Shown: positions 20,209 to 29,377 of the stretch, piece after piece
Layout of the letters: each line of letters opens with the position of its first letter
How positions within the stretch are numbered: position 1 is the first letter of the stretch
Assembly: GCA_002753225.1 (NCBI GenBank)
Contig: PDZS01000012.1
Span: 36,682 to 100,681, forward strand
Direction: 5' to 3'
Length of the DNA stretch: 64,000 bases
Source: Deltaproteobacteria bacterium YD0425bin51
GTDB lineage: Bacteria > Desulfobacterota > Desulfobacteria > Desulfobacterales > YD0425bin51
The notes under the pieces: model-generated
The model's database searches: none
What the model saw: the letters and a program-made list of their open reading frames with translations, nothing else
Told to the model about the DNA's origin: nothing
Position numbers and translations under genes: made by a program

Positions 20209-20955
20209 ATGAGAAAAATATTCATTTGGTTTTTCATTATTTTTTCTTTTCTATCTTCTAATATATATTCATCTGAAACTACAAAGTTATTTCTAAATGC
20301 CATTTCATCATATAAATCAGGTAATTATAATGACACGATTAAAGACTTCTCTCAAATTATAGAGAGTGGAATTTCAAATGGTAAATTGTTTTATAATTTG
20401 GGAAATGCTTACCTAAAAAATAATGATTTAGGAAATGCAATTCTTTGGTATAAAAGAGCATTAAAGCTAACACCAAATGACCCTGATTTAAAATTTAATT
20501 TAAATTATGCCATATCCCTTGTTCGTGATCAGAAAGAAGAAGATATATCTCCATTTAGCCGTATCTTTTTTTTCTGGAAATATCTTTTAAATCCAGTAAC
20601 AATTCAATGGATAGGAATACTTTCCAGTTTTTCATTTTTTATTTTAGTTAGTGTACGTTTTATTTTAAAAAATAAAATATTAAATATTATCAGTTTATTT
20701 GCAGGTTTTATATTTGTTATTTTTACATTAACTTCATTTTATATTTTTTATGAGGAAGCAAATTTTAAAAAAGGAGTAATTCTAAAACCTGAAGTCTCTG
20801 TTCGTTCAGGTTTTGATAAGGGCTCAACAGAATTATTTCGTCTGCATGCTGGAACAATTATTACTATCCAAAAAAGTGACCAAGAATTTTTAAAGATATA
20901 TTTTGCAGATGGTAAAATTGGATGGATAAAAAAAGAAGAGATAGGAATAATATAA
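20209..20955 (+). CDS. TPR and SH3-type membrane protein (BatE-like)
   Basis: A 248-residue exported membrane protein with a strong ribosome site (AAAGGAGG). It has a signal peptide (1-22), about two tetratricopeptide repeats (about 25-110, e.g. GKLFYNLGNAYLKNNDLGNA), two transmembrane helices (about 128-180) and a C-terminal bacterial SH3 domain (about 185-245). This order is that of BatE from aerotolerance (Bat) operons, but no BatA/B/D or MoxR gene is adjacent here, so function is open. The next gene starts almost immediately, implying co-transcription. Confidence 0.75.
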   Translation: MRKIFIWFFIIFSFLSSNIYSSETTKLFLNAISSYKSGNYNDTIKDFSQIIESGISNGKLFYNLGNAYLKNNDLGNAILWYKRALKLTPNDPDLKFNLNYAISLVRDQKEEDISPFSRIFFFWKYLLNPVTIQWIGILSSFSFFILVSVRFILKNKILNIISLFAGFIFVIFTLTSFYIFYEEANFKKGVILKPEVSVRSGFDKGSTELFRLHAGTIITIQKSDQEFLKIYFADGKIGWIKKEEIGII

Positions 20956-20956
20956 A

Positions 20957-22636
20957 ATGCCTCAATTTGTTTATGTACGTGAGAATACAGATAAAGGTAT
21001 AAAATGGAAAACCATAGATTTATCTACACAATCTTTAGATGATATAAGCAGTCTTATAAATAGTTATTATGTAAATCAAATCGAACTGGAAAAACAAAAT
21101 AAAGAACTTAAAATTAATAATGATAGATTAAATGGTCTGTTTTTAAATTACTCATATTTATATGAAAATGCTCCTTTTGGCTGTTTTACCCTAGATATGA
21201 ATGGATTAATTGTTGGAGTAAACAGTACAGTTTTAAAACTTCTTTCAATAGAAAAAGATAAAATTATAAATAAACCTCTACAAATTTTCATAGCAAACGA
21301 TGATATAGTTGTATTTTATATGCTTCGCAGTAAAGCTATTTCTAGTAATACAACTCAAGTTGGAGAGATAAAGTTTAAAAAAAAAGATGGTCTTTTGCCA
21401 GTTCAGATAAATTGCATGAGGATAGATGACAGTAAAGATAATCTAAAAAAGATTATGGTGACTGTTTTTGATTTTACAGAAGTAATGAAAGCACGCGTAG
21501 CAATTAGCTCTCGTTATGAATTTGAAAAAATTATTGCAACATTATCTAGAAAATTGATTGCATCACCTTTTGATAATATAGATGAGGTCATAAATGCAAG
21601 CCTTCAAAATATAGGTGTTTTTTCAGGTGTTGATAGAGTCTATATCTGTATGTTTTCGAGTAATATGGAAATCCTTACTATTACTCATGAATGGTGCGCA
21701 AAAGATATATCTCCGCTTATACCCCATGTAAATAAAATTTCAGTCAATAAATTTTTTCCATTTCTTGAAAAAATAAAGCGCCTTGAAACAATTCAAGTTC
21801 CTAATATTTTGAATATGCCTTTAGAAGAGAAAATAAATTTAGGAATTTTTCATATAGATGATTTAAAGTCTTTTATTATAACACCTTTGATTTATTCTAA
21901 AAACATAGTTGGTATAATTGGCTGTGATTCAAAAACCATAAGAAAAAACTGGTCACAGGATTTAATCAATTTAATTAAAATTTCCGGAGATATTTTTACT
22001 TCTGGCCTTATGCGGAATAAAGAACAGGGAAAAGAACATATTGAGGAAATTGAAGAGATATTGATTACAGATTTTGAGGAAATAGGTATTCCTGAAAATA
22101 ACTGGAAGTTTGAAAAGAAAACCAACATTGATGCAGAATCAATTGAATCATTACCAAAAGCATTTGTTAAAAAAGATAATACTGTAATAATTTCTTGTCC
22201 CCAGTGTATGAGGCAGAAAATCATTACAACCAATGAAATAAATGGACTTGGAAATATTTTAGATATAATGTGTCCATGCAATTATTCTTTTGATATAAAA
22301 CTAGAATACAGAAGATCATATCGTAAAACAATTAATTTAGATGGAGTATTTATTCGTCTACCTCCTGAAAATGTTAAAATAATAGCTTCTACAGAAGAAG
22401 ATTGGGGGAGAATAAGAATTGAAAATATTTCAATTAAAGGTATTGGCTTTACAACTCCAAAACCTAATATGCTGATGACAGGAGAAAGATGCAAAGTTAA
22501 ATTCACATTAAATGATGAACTGAGATCTGTTATAGATGTCAGAGCAGTTGTAAGGGGTGTAAGGGACAATTATATAGGCTGTGAATTTATTGAAGGTGAT
22601 AAGTATAGTAAAATTCTAGGATTTTACTTAAAATGA
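20957..22636 (+). CDS. PAS-GAF-PilZ signalling protein
   Basis: A soluble 559-residue protein with no kinase domain. After a short coiled coil (about 30-60) come a PAS domain (about 60-178), a GAF domain (about 195-345), a linker with a zinc-ribbon-like Cys set (CPQCMRQK ... CPCNYSF, near 415-440) and a C-terminal PilZ domain (about 450-555, RRSYRK and NISIKGIGF). It should bind c-di-GMP and one or more small ligands. It overlaps the next hybrid kinase by 4 bases, so it is probably a co-regulator or accessory sensor for that kinase. Confidence 0.8.
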   Translation: MPQFVYVRENTDKGIKWKTIDLSTQSLDDISSLINSYYVNQIELEKQNKELKINNDRLNGLFLNYSYLYENAPFGCFTLDMNGLIVGVNSTVLKLLSIEKDKIINKPLQIFIANDDIVVFYMLRSKAISSNTTQVGEIKFKKKDGLLPVQINCMRIDDSKDNLKKIMVTVFDFTEVMKARVAISSRYEFEKIIATLSRKLIASPFDNIDEVINASLQNIGVFSGVDRVYICMFSSNMEILTITHEWCAKDISPLIPHVNKISVNKFFPFLEKIKRLETIQVPNILNMPLEEKINLGIFHIDDLKSFIITPLIYSKNIVGIIGCDSKTIRKNWSQDLINLIKISGDIFTSGLMRNKEQGKEHIEEIEEILITDFEEIGIPENNWKFEKKTNIDAESIESLPKAFVKKDNTVIISCPQCMRQKIITTNEINGLGNILDIMCPCNYSFDIKLEYRRSYRKTINLDGVFIRLPPENVKIIASTEEDWGRIRIENISIKGIGFTTPKPNMLMTGERCKVKFTLNDELRSVIDVRAVVRGVRDNYIGCEFIEGDKYSKILGFYLK

Positions 22637-25365
22637 TTAAAGTTAAAGAAAAAGAAATTAGGTTCAGCCGTAGAATTTCTATCAGGCAGGCAGTAACAAC
22701 ACTTTTCTTTGCACTTTTACTAAGCATTTTAATTAGTACCTTTCAAATAAGCATTGATTTTACTAAAGAAAAAAAAGAGATACAATCAACTATACTGCAG
22801 ATTATAAATATGTTTAAAGAACAGGCAACACTTGCAGCTTATTCATCTAGTAAGTCAATGGCTGAAAAAATTATAAACGGAATATTTGAATACAAATATT
22901 TTTCTTTAGTTCAAATCAAAAATGAAGTTGGACTTATACTTGCTGAAAAATATAGACCAAAGACAACTATCAGATTTAAAAGGCTATCTGATTTTTTTTT
23001 AGATCAGCAAACAGATTACAATTTTTCACTTTTTCAAAAAGATGTTGAAGAGTCAGTTGGCTCTTTAATTGTTCATATTGATAAATATTCAGTTGTTGAT
23101 AATTTTATAAATAGATCTTTTCTAATTATAATAACTGCAATAATCCAAAATGTAATTTTATCATTTATTTTAACTTTAGTTTTTTATCGTATTTTAACGC
23201 TTCCAATACTAAAAATTGTAAAGAGCCTTTCAAATGTAAATCCAGCCTCTCCTTCTTCTAATCGTTTAAATAGTCCTTTTCGCCACGAAAATGATGAATT
23301 AGGTTTAATTGTTGATACCATAAACAATTTGTTATATGAATTTGAAGAAAGCCTTTCAAAGAAAAGAGATTCAGATAATGCTATGCGTGAATCTGAAAGG
23401 AAATATAGAAATATATTTGAAAACGCTACAGAAGGTATATTTCAATATAAAACTGATGGAAGTATTTTAACTGCAAATCTTGCTATGGCTCAAATATGTG
23501 GATATGATTCAGTTAATGAGTTTATAACAAATGTTAATTTTAAAGATTTATCAGTTGATAAATCAAAATTAGAAGAATACAAAACTATTTTAAGAAATGA
23601 AGGAAAAGTAAAAAACTTTGAATGTAAAATATACAATAAAAACAAAGACACTATAGATATATCTATAAATACACATAAAGCATATGATGATGTTGGAAAA
23701 TTTGTATATTTTGAAGGAATACTCGAAGACATAACTCAAAAGAAAAAAACAGCACAGCTACAAATTGCAAAAGAAGCAGCAGAAGCCTCCAATAAAGCTA
23801 AAGGTGAATTTCTAGCAAATATGAGCCATGAGATAAGAACGCCTATGAATGGCATTATTGGAATGACAGGGCTTTTGATGGATACGGATCTTGTAAAAGA
23901 ACAACGTGAATATACTGAAATAATAAAATACAGCGCTGAATCTCTTCTCACAATAATTAATGACATACTTGATTTTTCAAAAATTGAGTCAGGAAAAATT
24001 GAATTTGAAACAATTGATTTTAACATAAGAACTACAGTTGAAGAAGTTGGTGAGCTTATGTCAGTTAAAGCTCACGAAAAAAATATAGAATTTGCCTGTT
24101 TAATTCATTATGATGTCCCATCATTACTTTGCGGAGATCCTGGCAGACTCCGCCAGATTTTACTTAACATCTGCGGAAACTCTATTAAATTTACACATAA
24201 AGGTGGAGTTATTTTGCGAGTTTTTTTAGAGTATGAAACTGAAGAATCTGCAAAAATCAAATTTGCAATAACAGACACAGGAATTGGTATTCCTAAAACC
24301 CATCAGGATAAGCTTTTTAAGTCTTTTTCACAGATAGATGCTTCTACAACCAGAAAATATGGTGGAACAGGTTTGGGACTTGCTATTTCAAAACGACTTG
24401 CTGAAATGATGGGTGGTGAAATTGGAGTTGAGAGTGAAGAAGGAAAAGGATCAACCTTTTGGTTTACAACAATTTTAAAAAAACAATTAGAAGTTTCAGA
24501 GCCATTAAAGACTCTTCCAGCAAATATTTGCGGTAAAAGGATTTTAGTAGTAGATGATAATTCAATCAATATTGAGATATTATCAGCTTATTTAGGTTCC
24601 TTCGGCTGCAGAAATACATCTGTTTTAAGTGGCAATGATGCTATTTCTGAGCTTAAAGGAGGAGTTAAAATTAATGATCCTTTTGAACTAGTTATTTTGG
24701 ATTATATGATGCCTGGTATAGATGGCGAGGCTGTTGGGAAGATTATAAAGAATGAACCGGATTTAAAAAACACAAAACTTGCTATGCTTTCATCAAGAGG
24801 ATTGCGAGGGGATGCTCACCGAATGAGAGATATCGGCTTTTGTGCTTATTTAACAAAACCAATAAAAAGGGATCAGCTTTTTGACTGCTTAGTTACAGTT
24901 TTTAGTGATGAACCTAAAAAAGAAGCTGCAGAAGAAGATAAAAAACCTTTATTTATAACTCGTTATACATTGGCTGATGCAAAAAAACGACGTGTTAGAA
25001 TATTGCTTGCTGATGACAATACCGTAAACCAAAAACTAGCTCTTACTTATTTAAAAAAGTTTGGTTATCATGCTGATGCTGTTGGAAATGGAAAAGAAGT
25101 GATTACTGCACTTGAAATGATAGATTATAATCTGGTTTTAATGGATGTTCAAATGCCTGAGATGGATGGTTTAGAAGCAACCAAAGCTATCAGAAATAAA
25201 GAATCAAAGGTTAAAAATCAGAATATTCCAATTGTTGCAATGACTGCACGCGCAATGAAAGGAGATCGTGAAAAATGTATTGAATCAGGCATGAATGATT
25301 ATGTTTCAAAACCAATAAACCCACAAAAACTGCTTGATACAATAGAAAAGCTTTTGGCAATTTAA
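22633..25365 (+). CDS. Membrane hybrid sensor kinase, PAS-HisKA-HATPase-REC-REC
   Basis: A 910-residue hybrid kinase. Two transmembrane helices (about 22-42 and 158-180) flank a periplasmic sensor region; a HAMP-like linker, a PAS domain (about 255-372), HisKA (MSHEIRTPMNGIIGM near 395), HATPase (DTGIGIP, GGTGLGLAISKR) and two receivers follow, with acceptors in LVILDYMMPGIDG and LVLMDVQMPEMDG. All catalytic motifs are intact; no HPt domain is present, so the final phosphotransfer partner lies elsewhere. It is coupled by 4-base overlap to the PAS-GAF-PilZ gene and ends in a perfect palindrome. Confidence 0.92.
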   Translation: MIKVKEKEIRFSRRISIRQAVTTLFFALLLSILISTFQISIDFTKEKKEIQSTILQIINMFKEQATLAAYSSSKSMAEKIINGIFEYKYFSLVQIKNEVGLILAEKYRPKTTIRFKRLSDFFLDQQTDYNFSLFQKDVEESVGSLIVHIDKYSVVDNFINRSFLIIITAIIQNVILSFILTLVFYRILTLPILKIVKSLSNVNPASPSSNRLNSPFRHENDELGLIVDTINNLLYEFEESLSKKRDSDNAMRESERKYRNIFENATEGIFQYKTDGSILTANLAMAQICGYDSVNEFITNVNFKDLSVDKSKLEEYKTILRNEGKVKNFECKIYNKNKDTIDISINTHKAYDDVGKFVYFEGILEDITQKKKTAQLQIAKEAAEASNKAKGEFLANMSHEIRTPMNGIIGMTGLLMDTDLVKEQREYTEIIKYSAESLLTIINDILDFSKIESGKIEFETIDFNIRTTVEEVGELMSVKAHEKNIEFACLIHYDVPSLLCGDPGRLRQILLNICGNSIKFTHKGGVILRVFLEYETEESAKIKFAITDTGIGIPKTHQDKLFKSFSQIDASTTRKYGGTGLGLAISKRLAEMMGGEIGVESEEGKGSTFWFTTILKKQLEVSEPLKTLPANICGKRILVVDDNSINIEILSAYLGSFGCRNTSVLSGNDAISELKGGVKINDPFELVILDYMMPGIDGEAVGKIIKNEPDLKNTKLAMLSSRGLRGDAHRMRDIGFCAYLTKPIKRDQLFDCLVTVFSDEPKKEAAEEDKKPLFITRYTLADAKKRRVRILLADDNTVNQKLALTYLKKFGYHADAVGNGKEVITALEMIDYNLVLMDVQMPEMDGLEATKAIRNKESKVKNQNIPIVAMTARAMKGDREKCIESGMNDYVSKPINPQKLLDTIEKLLAI

Positions 25366-25397
25366 GATTTGACAATTATTAAAAAATTGTCAAATCT
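25365..25397. terminator. Perfect 13-bp inverted repeat after hybrid kinase
   Basis: AGATTTGACAATT (25365-25377) and its exact inverse at 25385-25397 surround a 7-base A/T loop and begin on the last base of the kinase stop codon. The position suits transcript termination or 3'-end protection. There is no clear T-tract behind it, so an operator for the gene starting at 25446 is an alternative. Confidence 0.5.
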
Positions 25398-25445
25398 ATC
25401 AAAGTTAGTAGTACAAAACTTTTAATGGAGAAGGAGGTAATATAG

Positions 25446-26012
25446 ATGGAAGTCAGTTTAGACAGCATAATGGGTAAGTTAAGGAAAATTCCTTATTTCC
25501 CTTCAATTCAAACAAAAACAAAGTATTTGGTAGTTGATGTAAGCCTTACTGTTATAGGAACTGCTTTTGAAGAAGTTTCAAAAAGTGTTACTGAGTTAAA
25601 AAGTGAAATTTATGACTGGAACGACGGTCGAAGAGCTGCAATTGGAGTTTTGCCAAAAGGACCTTACATTACCCTTGAAAAACGAGGAGATCAAATTCAT
25701 TATTTGGGTAAAGGGCTAAAATCTCCTGACGTAACTTTTTTCTTTAAGAATTTAGATTCTGCATTTTTAGTTTTTACTGCTCAGATGAGCGCCCATCAGG
25801 CAGCTTCAGAGTGTAGAGTATTAGTTGACGGGAATAACGCCTATGCTATGGAATTAAATAGGGCGCTTTCTATTGTTGAGACATATCTTTTTCCTTCTCT
25901 TATACTAAATATGTTATTTAAAAGACCACCAAAATTAGATATGGATCAGCAGATTTTAAAGGGTAAAATTGGTTTATCGTTAGTTCCAGCTTTAATAAAA
26001 AAGATAGTTTAA
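25446..26012 (+). CDS. Conserved hypothetical protein, possibly SCP2-like
   Basis: A soluble 188-residue protein with a good AGGAGG ribosome site. I do not recognise it firmly. The centre (about residues 60-140: ITLEKRGDQIHYLGKG, then FKNLDSAFLVFTAQMSAHQA) resembles SCP2 sterol-carrier-like lipid-binding domains, with a hydrophobic tail. It lies 22 bases upstream of an iron alcohol dehydrogenase and is presumably co-transcribed. A role in binding a hydrophobic substrate for that dehydrogenase is conceivable but not shown. Confidence 0.6.
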   Translation: MEVSLDSIMGKLRKIPYFPSIQTKTKYLVVDVSLTVIGTAFEEVSKSVTELKSEIYDWNDGRRAAIGVLPKGPYITLEKRGDQIHYLGKGLKSPDVTFFFKNLDSAFLVFTAQMSAHQAASECRVLVDGNNAYAMELNRALSIVETYLFPSLILNMLFKRPPKLDMDQQILKGKIGLSLVPALIKKIV

Positions 26013-26034
26013 AAATAAAGGAGGATTTTAATTT

Positions 26035-27210
26035 ATGTTACCTAATTATTATCAATATTATTGTCCAGTAAAAATTCTTTCAGGAAGTATGGCAGTCAGC
26101 AATATTCCATTTGAAATGGGTACACTTGGTTCAAAAAAAGCTATGATTGTAACTGATAGAGGAGTTGTAGGAGCAGGGCTTATTGAAATTATTAAAGCAG
26201 CTTTTTCTGATTCAGATAAGGAAATAGGCTATATTTTTGATGAAGTTCCACCAGATTCTAGTGACAGAATTGTAAATAAACTAGCAAAGATTTACAAAGA
26301 TACAAGATGCGATTGTTTTCTTGCAGTAGGAGGAGGAAGCGCTATAGATACTGCAAAAGGAGCAAACATTGTTATTTCTGAAAAGACAGATGATCTTCTG
26401 AAATTACAAGGTGCAGAAAGAATTCATGCCCAGCTTCAACCAATGATTGCTGTTCCTACAACTGCTGGAACAGGTTCAGAAGTAACAAAGGTTTCAGTTG
26501 TTTATAATGAAGGGGCTAAAGTTAAAATGGCTTTTGTCTCAGACAAATTGTATCCAAATGTCGCTGTTATTGACCCTAGAATGACAATGACAATGCCTCC
26601 TAAAATAACTGCTGCAACTGGTATGGATGCTTTAACACATGCAGTGGAGGCATATACTTGCCTTCAAAAAAACCCAATTGATGATGCATTAGCAAAACTT
26701 GCAATAGATTTAATCAGAAAATATCTTGTTCGTGCAACAGAAAACGGCAAAGATGAAGAAGCAAGACTTGGAATGGCAAATGCCGCATTATTTGCAGGAA
26801 TTTCCTTTTCAAATTCAATGGTAGGAGTAGTTCATGCGCTAGCCCATTCCATTGGCGCAGTTGCTCATGTACCTCATGGAGTTGCAAATGCAATTCTTCT
26901 ACCATGGTGCCTTGAATACAACATTAATAAAGTTCCCCAGTTTATTGCTGAACTTTCACCATTGTTAGGTCTATCCCCAGAATATTTAACTCCAAAAGAA
27001 CAGGCTGAAAAAAGCATTTCTCATATTAGAAATCTTTTAAATAAATTAAATCAGATTTCAGGCCTGCCAATAAGGCTTAGAGATGCAGGAGTAACAGAAG
27101 AAAAACTTCCAAAAGCCGCAAAAATTGCTATAAATGACGGTGCAGTTATTTATAATCCAGAAGAAGTTTCCTATGACGATGCACTAGAAATTTATAAAAA
27201 AGCTTTCTAA
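26035..27210 (+). CDS. Iron-containing alcohol dehydrogenase
   Basis: A 391-residue group III alcohol dehydrogenase, cytoplasmic, reducing aldehydes or oxidising alcohols with NAD(P). The nucleotide-binding GGGSAIDTAKG is near residue 100. The PTTAGTGSEVTK block, the metal-binding MDALTHAVEAY segment near 200 and HALAHSIGAVAHVPHG near 270 (with the remaining metal-binding histidines) are all intact. Strong AGGAGG ribosome site. A hairpin terminator follows. The exact alcohol cannot be read from sequence. Confidence 0.93.
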   Translation: MLPNYYQYYCPVKILSGSMAVSNIPFEMGTLGSKKAMIVTDRGVVGAGLIEIIKAAFSDSDKEIGYIFDEVPPDSSDRIVNKLAKIYKDTRCDCFLAVGGGSAIDTAKGANIVISEKTDDLLKLQGAERIHAQLQPMIAVPTTAGTGSEVTKVSVVYNEGAKVKMAFVSDKLYPNVAVIDPRMTMTMPPKITAATGMDALTHAVEAYTCLQKNPIDDALAKLAIDLIRKYLVRATENGKDEEARLGMANAALFAGISFSNSMVGVVHALAHSIGAVAHVPHGVANAILLPWCLEYNINKVPQFIAELSPLLGLSPEYLTPKEQAEKSISHIRNLLNKLNQISGLPIRLRDAGVTEEKLPKAAKIAINDGAVIYNPEEVSYDDALEIYKKAF

Positions 27211-27223
27211 TTTCTAAGTTAAG

Positions 27224-27259
27224 GGCATGGCATATCTATTATGTCATGCCAATTTTTTT
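27224..27259 (+). terminator. Rho-independent terminator after alcohol dehydrogenase
   Basis: Arms GGCATGGCATA (27224-27234) and TATGTCATGCC (27240-27250) pair with one mismatch around a 5-base loop and are followed by a run of seven T. It lies 13 bases after the dehydrogenase stop, just upstream of the ribosome site of the next gene. Confidence 0.75.
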
Positions 27260-27276
27260 ACAGGAGATAAAAAAAC

Positions 27277-28503
27277 ATGGCAAAAGTTATTGTTCTTGGA
27301 GGATGTGGAGCTGTAGGAAGTGTCGTTGTAAAGACGCTTGTAGATCAAGAAATATTTAAGAATATTATTATTGGTGATATGAATATAGAACGGGCAAATA
27401 ATATTATTTCTAAAATTGCTAGTCCTAAATTATCATTCATTAAAGTTGATGCATCAGATTCTTCAAGTATAAAGAAAGCAATTTCAGGATGCGATCTTGT
27501 TGTAAATTGTGTTGGCCCTTTTTATAAAACAGTCAAAACAATTGTTTCTGCAGTTATAGACTTAAAAATTAACTACGTAGATGTTTGTGATGATGTTGAT
27601 GTTACATTGGATTTGCTAAACATGGACGATTTGGTAAAAAAAGCTGGTATATCTGCTGTAATTGGAATAGGTAATTCACCTGGAGCTACTAATCTCCTTG
27701 CAAAATTTGCTTGTGAAACTCTTTTGGATGAGACAGAATCAATAGATATTTTCCATGCACATGGAGGAGAACCAATAGAAGGGGAGGGTGTTATTGGTCA
27801 TAGATTCCACTGCATAACAATTGATATACCAATGTTTTTAGATGGAAAACTACAGTATGTTAAATATTTTGAAGAAGATGGAATAGCTCTAAGACAAACC
27901 TTTGATTTTCCAGTTTTGGGAAACAACATTCTTTTATATCCTTATCCGCATCCAGAACAAGTTACGCTTCCCAAATATTTAAAATTAAAAAGAGTAACCA
28001 ATAAAGGGACAGTTCTCCCATCAGAATATTACGACTTAACAAGAGATCTTTGCAGTTTAGGTTTTAATAGCAAAGAACCAATAAATTTTAAGGGGCAAAG
28101 CATAGTTCCTTATGATTTTGCAGTTGCATATATTATTGACAGGCGTGAAAAAATTTTAAAAAAGACCAATTTTGGTACTCAGAGGGGATGCTGTTCTGTA
28201 GTTGCAAAGGGTAAAAAAAATAATAAATATCAAGAATTCAGATTCCATATGGCATCAAAGAGTCAGGCTTTAGGAGAAGGAACTGGAATTCCTGCAGCCA
28301 TTGGTGCAATACTTATGCAGCAAGGTAAAATAACTAAAAAAGGGATATTCCCTCCAGAAGGCTGTATAAATCCTTTAGAATTCATTGACTTAATTACTAA
28401 AGTTATGAAAATAGATAAAAACAAAAAAGATGAAGAATCCTTTAGCGGCGTTATTGTTGAAAGCGTTGATGAAGCAGGTAATATTAGTACTATGAATATA
28501 TAG
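27277..28503 (+). CDS. Saccharopine dehydrogenase-like NAD(P) oxidoreductase
   Basis: A 408-residue protein starting with a Rossmann dinucleotide-binding motif (VIVLGGCGAVGSVVVKTL, residues 4-21) and the saccharopine-dehydrogenase NADP-domain pattern (DLVVNCVGPFYKT near 75, YVDVCDD near 105). The C-terminal domain carries EGTGIPAAIGA near 335. Family members act on lysine or polyamine intermediates, but many in anaerobes are uncharacterised. Start ATG 27277 follows an AGGAGA ribosome site. It is separated from the upstream dehydrogenase by a terminator. Confidence 0.85.
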   Translation: MAKVIVLGGCGAVGSVVVKTLVDQEIFKNIIIGDMNIERANNIISKIASPKLSFIKVDASDSSSIKKAISGCDLVVNCVGPFYKTVKTIVSAVIDLKINYVDVCDDVDVTLDLLNMDDLVKKAGISAVIGIGNSPGATNLLAKFACETLLDETESIDIFHAHGGEPIEGEGVIGHRFHCITIDIPMFLDGKLQYVKYFEEDGIALRQTFDFPVLGNNILLYPYPHPEQVTLPKYLKLKRVTNKGTVLPSEYYDLTRDLCSLGFNSKEPINFKGQSIVPYDFAVAYIIDRREKILKKTNFGTQRGCCSVVAKGKKNNKYQEFRFHMASKSQALGEGTGIPAAIGAILMQQGKITKKGIFPPEGCINPLEFIDLITKVMKIDKNKKDEESFSGVIVESVDEAGNISTMNI

Positions 28504-28512
28504 TTTTTACTT

Positions 28513-28619
28513 TTGTCTGAACACGATTTATAGGATTAAAAGATATAAACGATTCAACATATTTATTTTATATTCAAAATCTTGGCAATCCTTTAATCTT
28601 TAGAATCGTGTTCAGACAA
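28513..28619. repeat. Dispersed-type inverted repeat, 16-bp perfect arms
   Basis: TTGTCTGAACACGATT at 28513-28528 is exactly inverted at 28604-28619. The similarity continues inward in gapped form (GATTAAAAG against CTTTAATC). The 75-base centre is A/T-rich and codes for nothing visible. Elements of this kind recur as non-autonomous repeats in several sulfate-reducer genomes (general knowledge; not tested). The right arm also reads as a plausible former C-terminus of the methyltransferase described at 29374-30108. Confidence 0.6.
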
Positions 28620-28620
28620 T

Positions 28621-28651
28621 TCCTTAAAAAAATCATAAAGTTCAAATCCTT
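28621..28651. repeat. 31-bp direct repeat, left copy
   Basis: These 31 bases recur without mismatch at 29396-29426, where they encode part of the FkbM-like methyltransferase C-terminus (frame FELYDFFKE). The two copies bracket the DUF2283/toxin gene pair, marking it as a discrete insertion. Confidence 0.85.
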
Positions 28652-28657
28652 AGTACT

Positions 28658-29035
28658 TTAAGCAGCTAATGAATACGGTAATTTTTCAATATAAGCAATT
28701 GGTATATTTTCTGTCATCGATGATACATAAACAGAAACTTTCAAAATTTTATTGACTGGTGGGGAGGTTATTATTTCAATAACTTTTTCACGCCATTCCA
28801 TTTCCAAATTTTCTAATCCTTTCAATGGAAACTGTCGATGTCCCATATTTGTCAATTGTATCAAAACAGAAAAGTCCATCAATGTTAAACCAATTGCTCG
28901 TTTTTCTTCTAAATTAAATCGTAATAAAATATTATCATTCAACTCAACTGCCGTAGTTGCCTTCTCACCTGGAAAGAATGAAATATAAAGAATATCGCTT
29001 TCTTTATCATAATGATATTTAATTTTTGTTTCCAT
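28658..29035 (-). CDS. DUF2283-type small protein (putative antitoxin partner)
   Basis: A 125-residue soluble protein. The first 60 residues show the DUF2283 pattern (YHYDKESDILYISFFPG followed by an NDNILLRFN strand and GLTLMDFS). The remainder is unrecognised. It follows the toxin-like gene by 6 bases and both lie between copies of a 31-bp direct repeat. DUF2283 genes often neighbour small nuclease- or toxin-like genes, so an antitoxin or accessory role is inferred, not shown. Confidence 0.7.
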   Translation of the reverse strand: METKIKYHYDKESDILYISFFPGEKATTAVELNDNILLRFNLEEKRAIGLTLMDFSVLIQLTNMGHRQFPLKGLENLEMEWREKVIEIITSPPVNKILKVSVYVSSMTENIPIAYIEKLPYSLAA

Positions 29036-29041
29036 TTTTTT

Positions 29042-29377
29042 CTACTTTCGCACATGTTTAAAAAATGCAGTTGCAAGGAAATTATTAGAAATTGTTTTTC
29101 CATGCTCATTTACATCATAACCAAACAACACAATTGCTACTATCATATTGACTTCTCCTGGTAAATCTTCAAAAAACTCATAGTATCTATATTTTCGAGG
29201 GTTAAGCGGCTCCTGTTTTCTATGCCCTTTTTGAAGAGTAAGCTTAATGTAATCTTCATAATTTTCCATTTCTGGATGATTAATCTCATCAACAATATGA
29301 TTCCAGCGTTCATGAGAAAGATAAATCACATTTCCAAATCTGTCTTGAGTTTCCCATCTCTTCCATGAATCAGTCAT
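29042..29377 (-). CDS. Putative RNase-like toxin (PBECR-type small protein)
   Basis: A 111-residue protein. The pattern IYLSHERWNHIVDEINHPEM near residues 18-37, then RKYRYYEFFED and a hydrophobic VAIVLFGY strand, followed by a C-terminal TAFFKHVRK, resembles the Barnase/EndoU/ColicinE5/RelE-like nuclease families found in phage and accessory DNA. A catalytic role for the His and Arg residues is only inferred. Its ATG overlaps the methyltransferase stop (ATGA), so the inserted pair is translated behind the older gene. Confidence 0.55.
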   Translation of the reverse strand: MTDSWKRWETQDRFGNVIYLSHERWNHIVDEINHPEMENYEDYIKLTLQKGHRKQEPLNPRKYRYYEFFEDLPGEVNMIVAIVLFGYDVNEHGKTISNNFLATAFFKHVRK

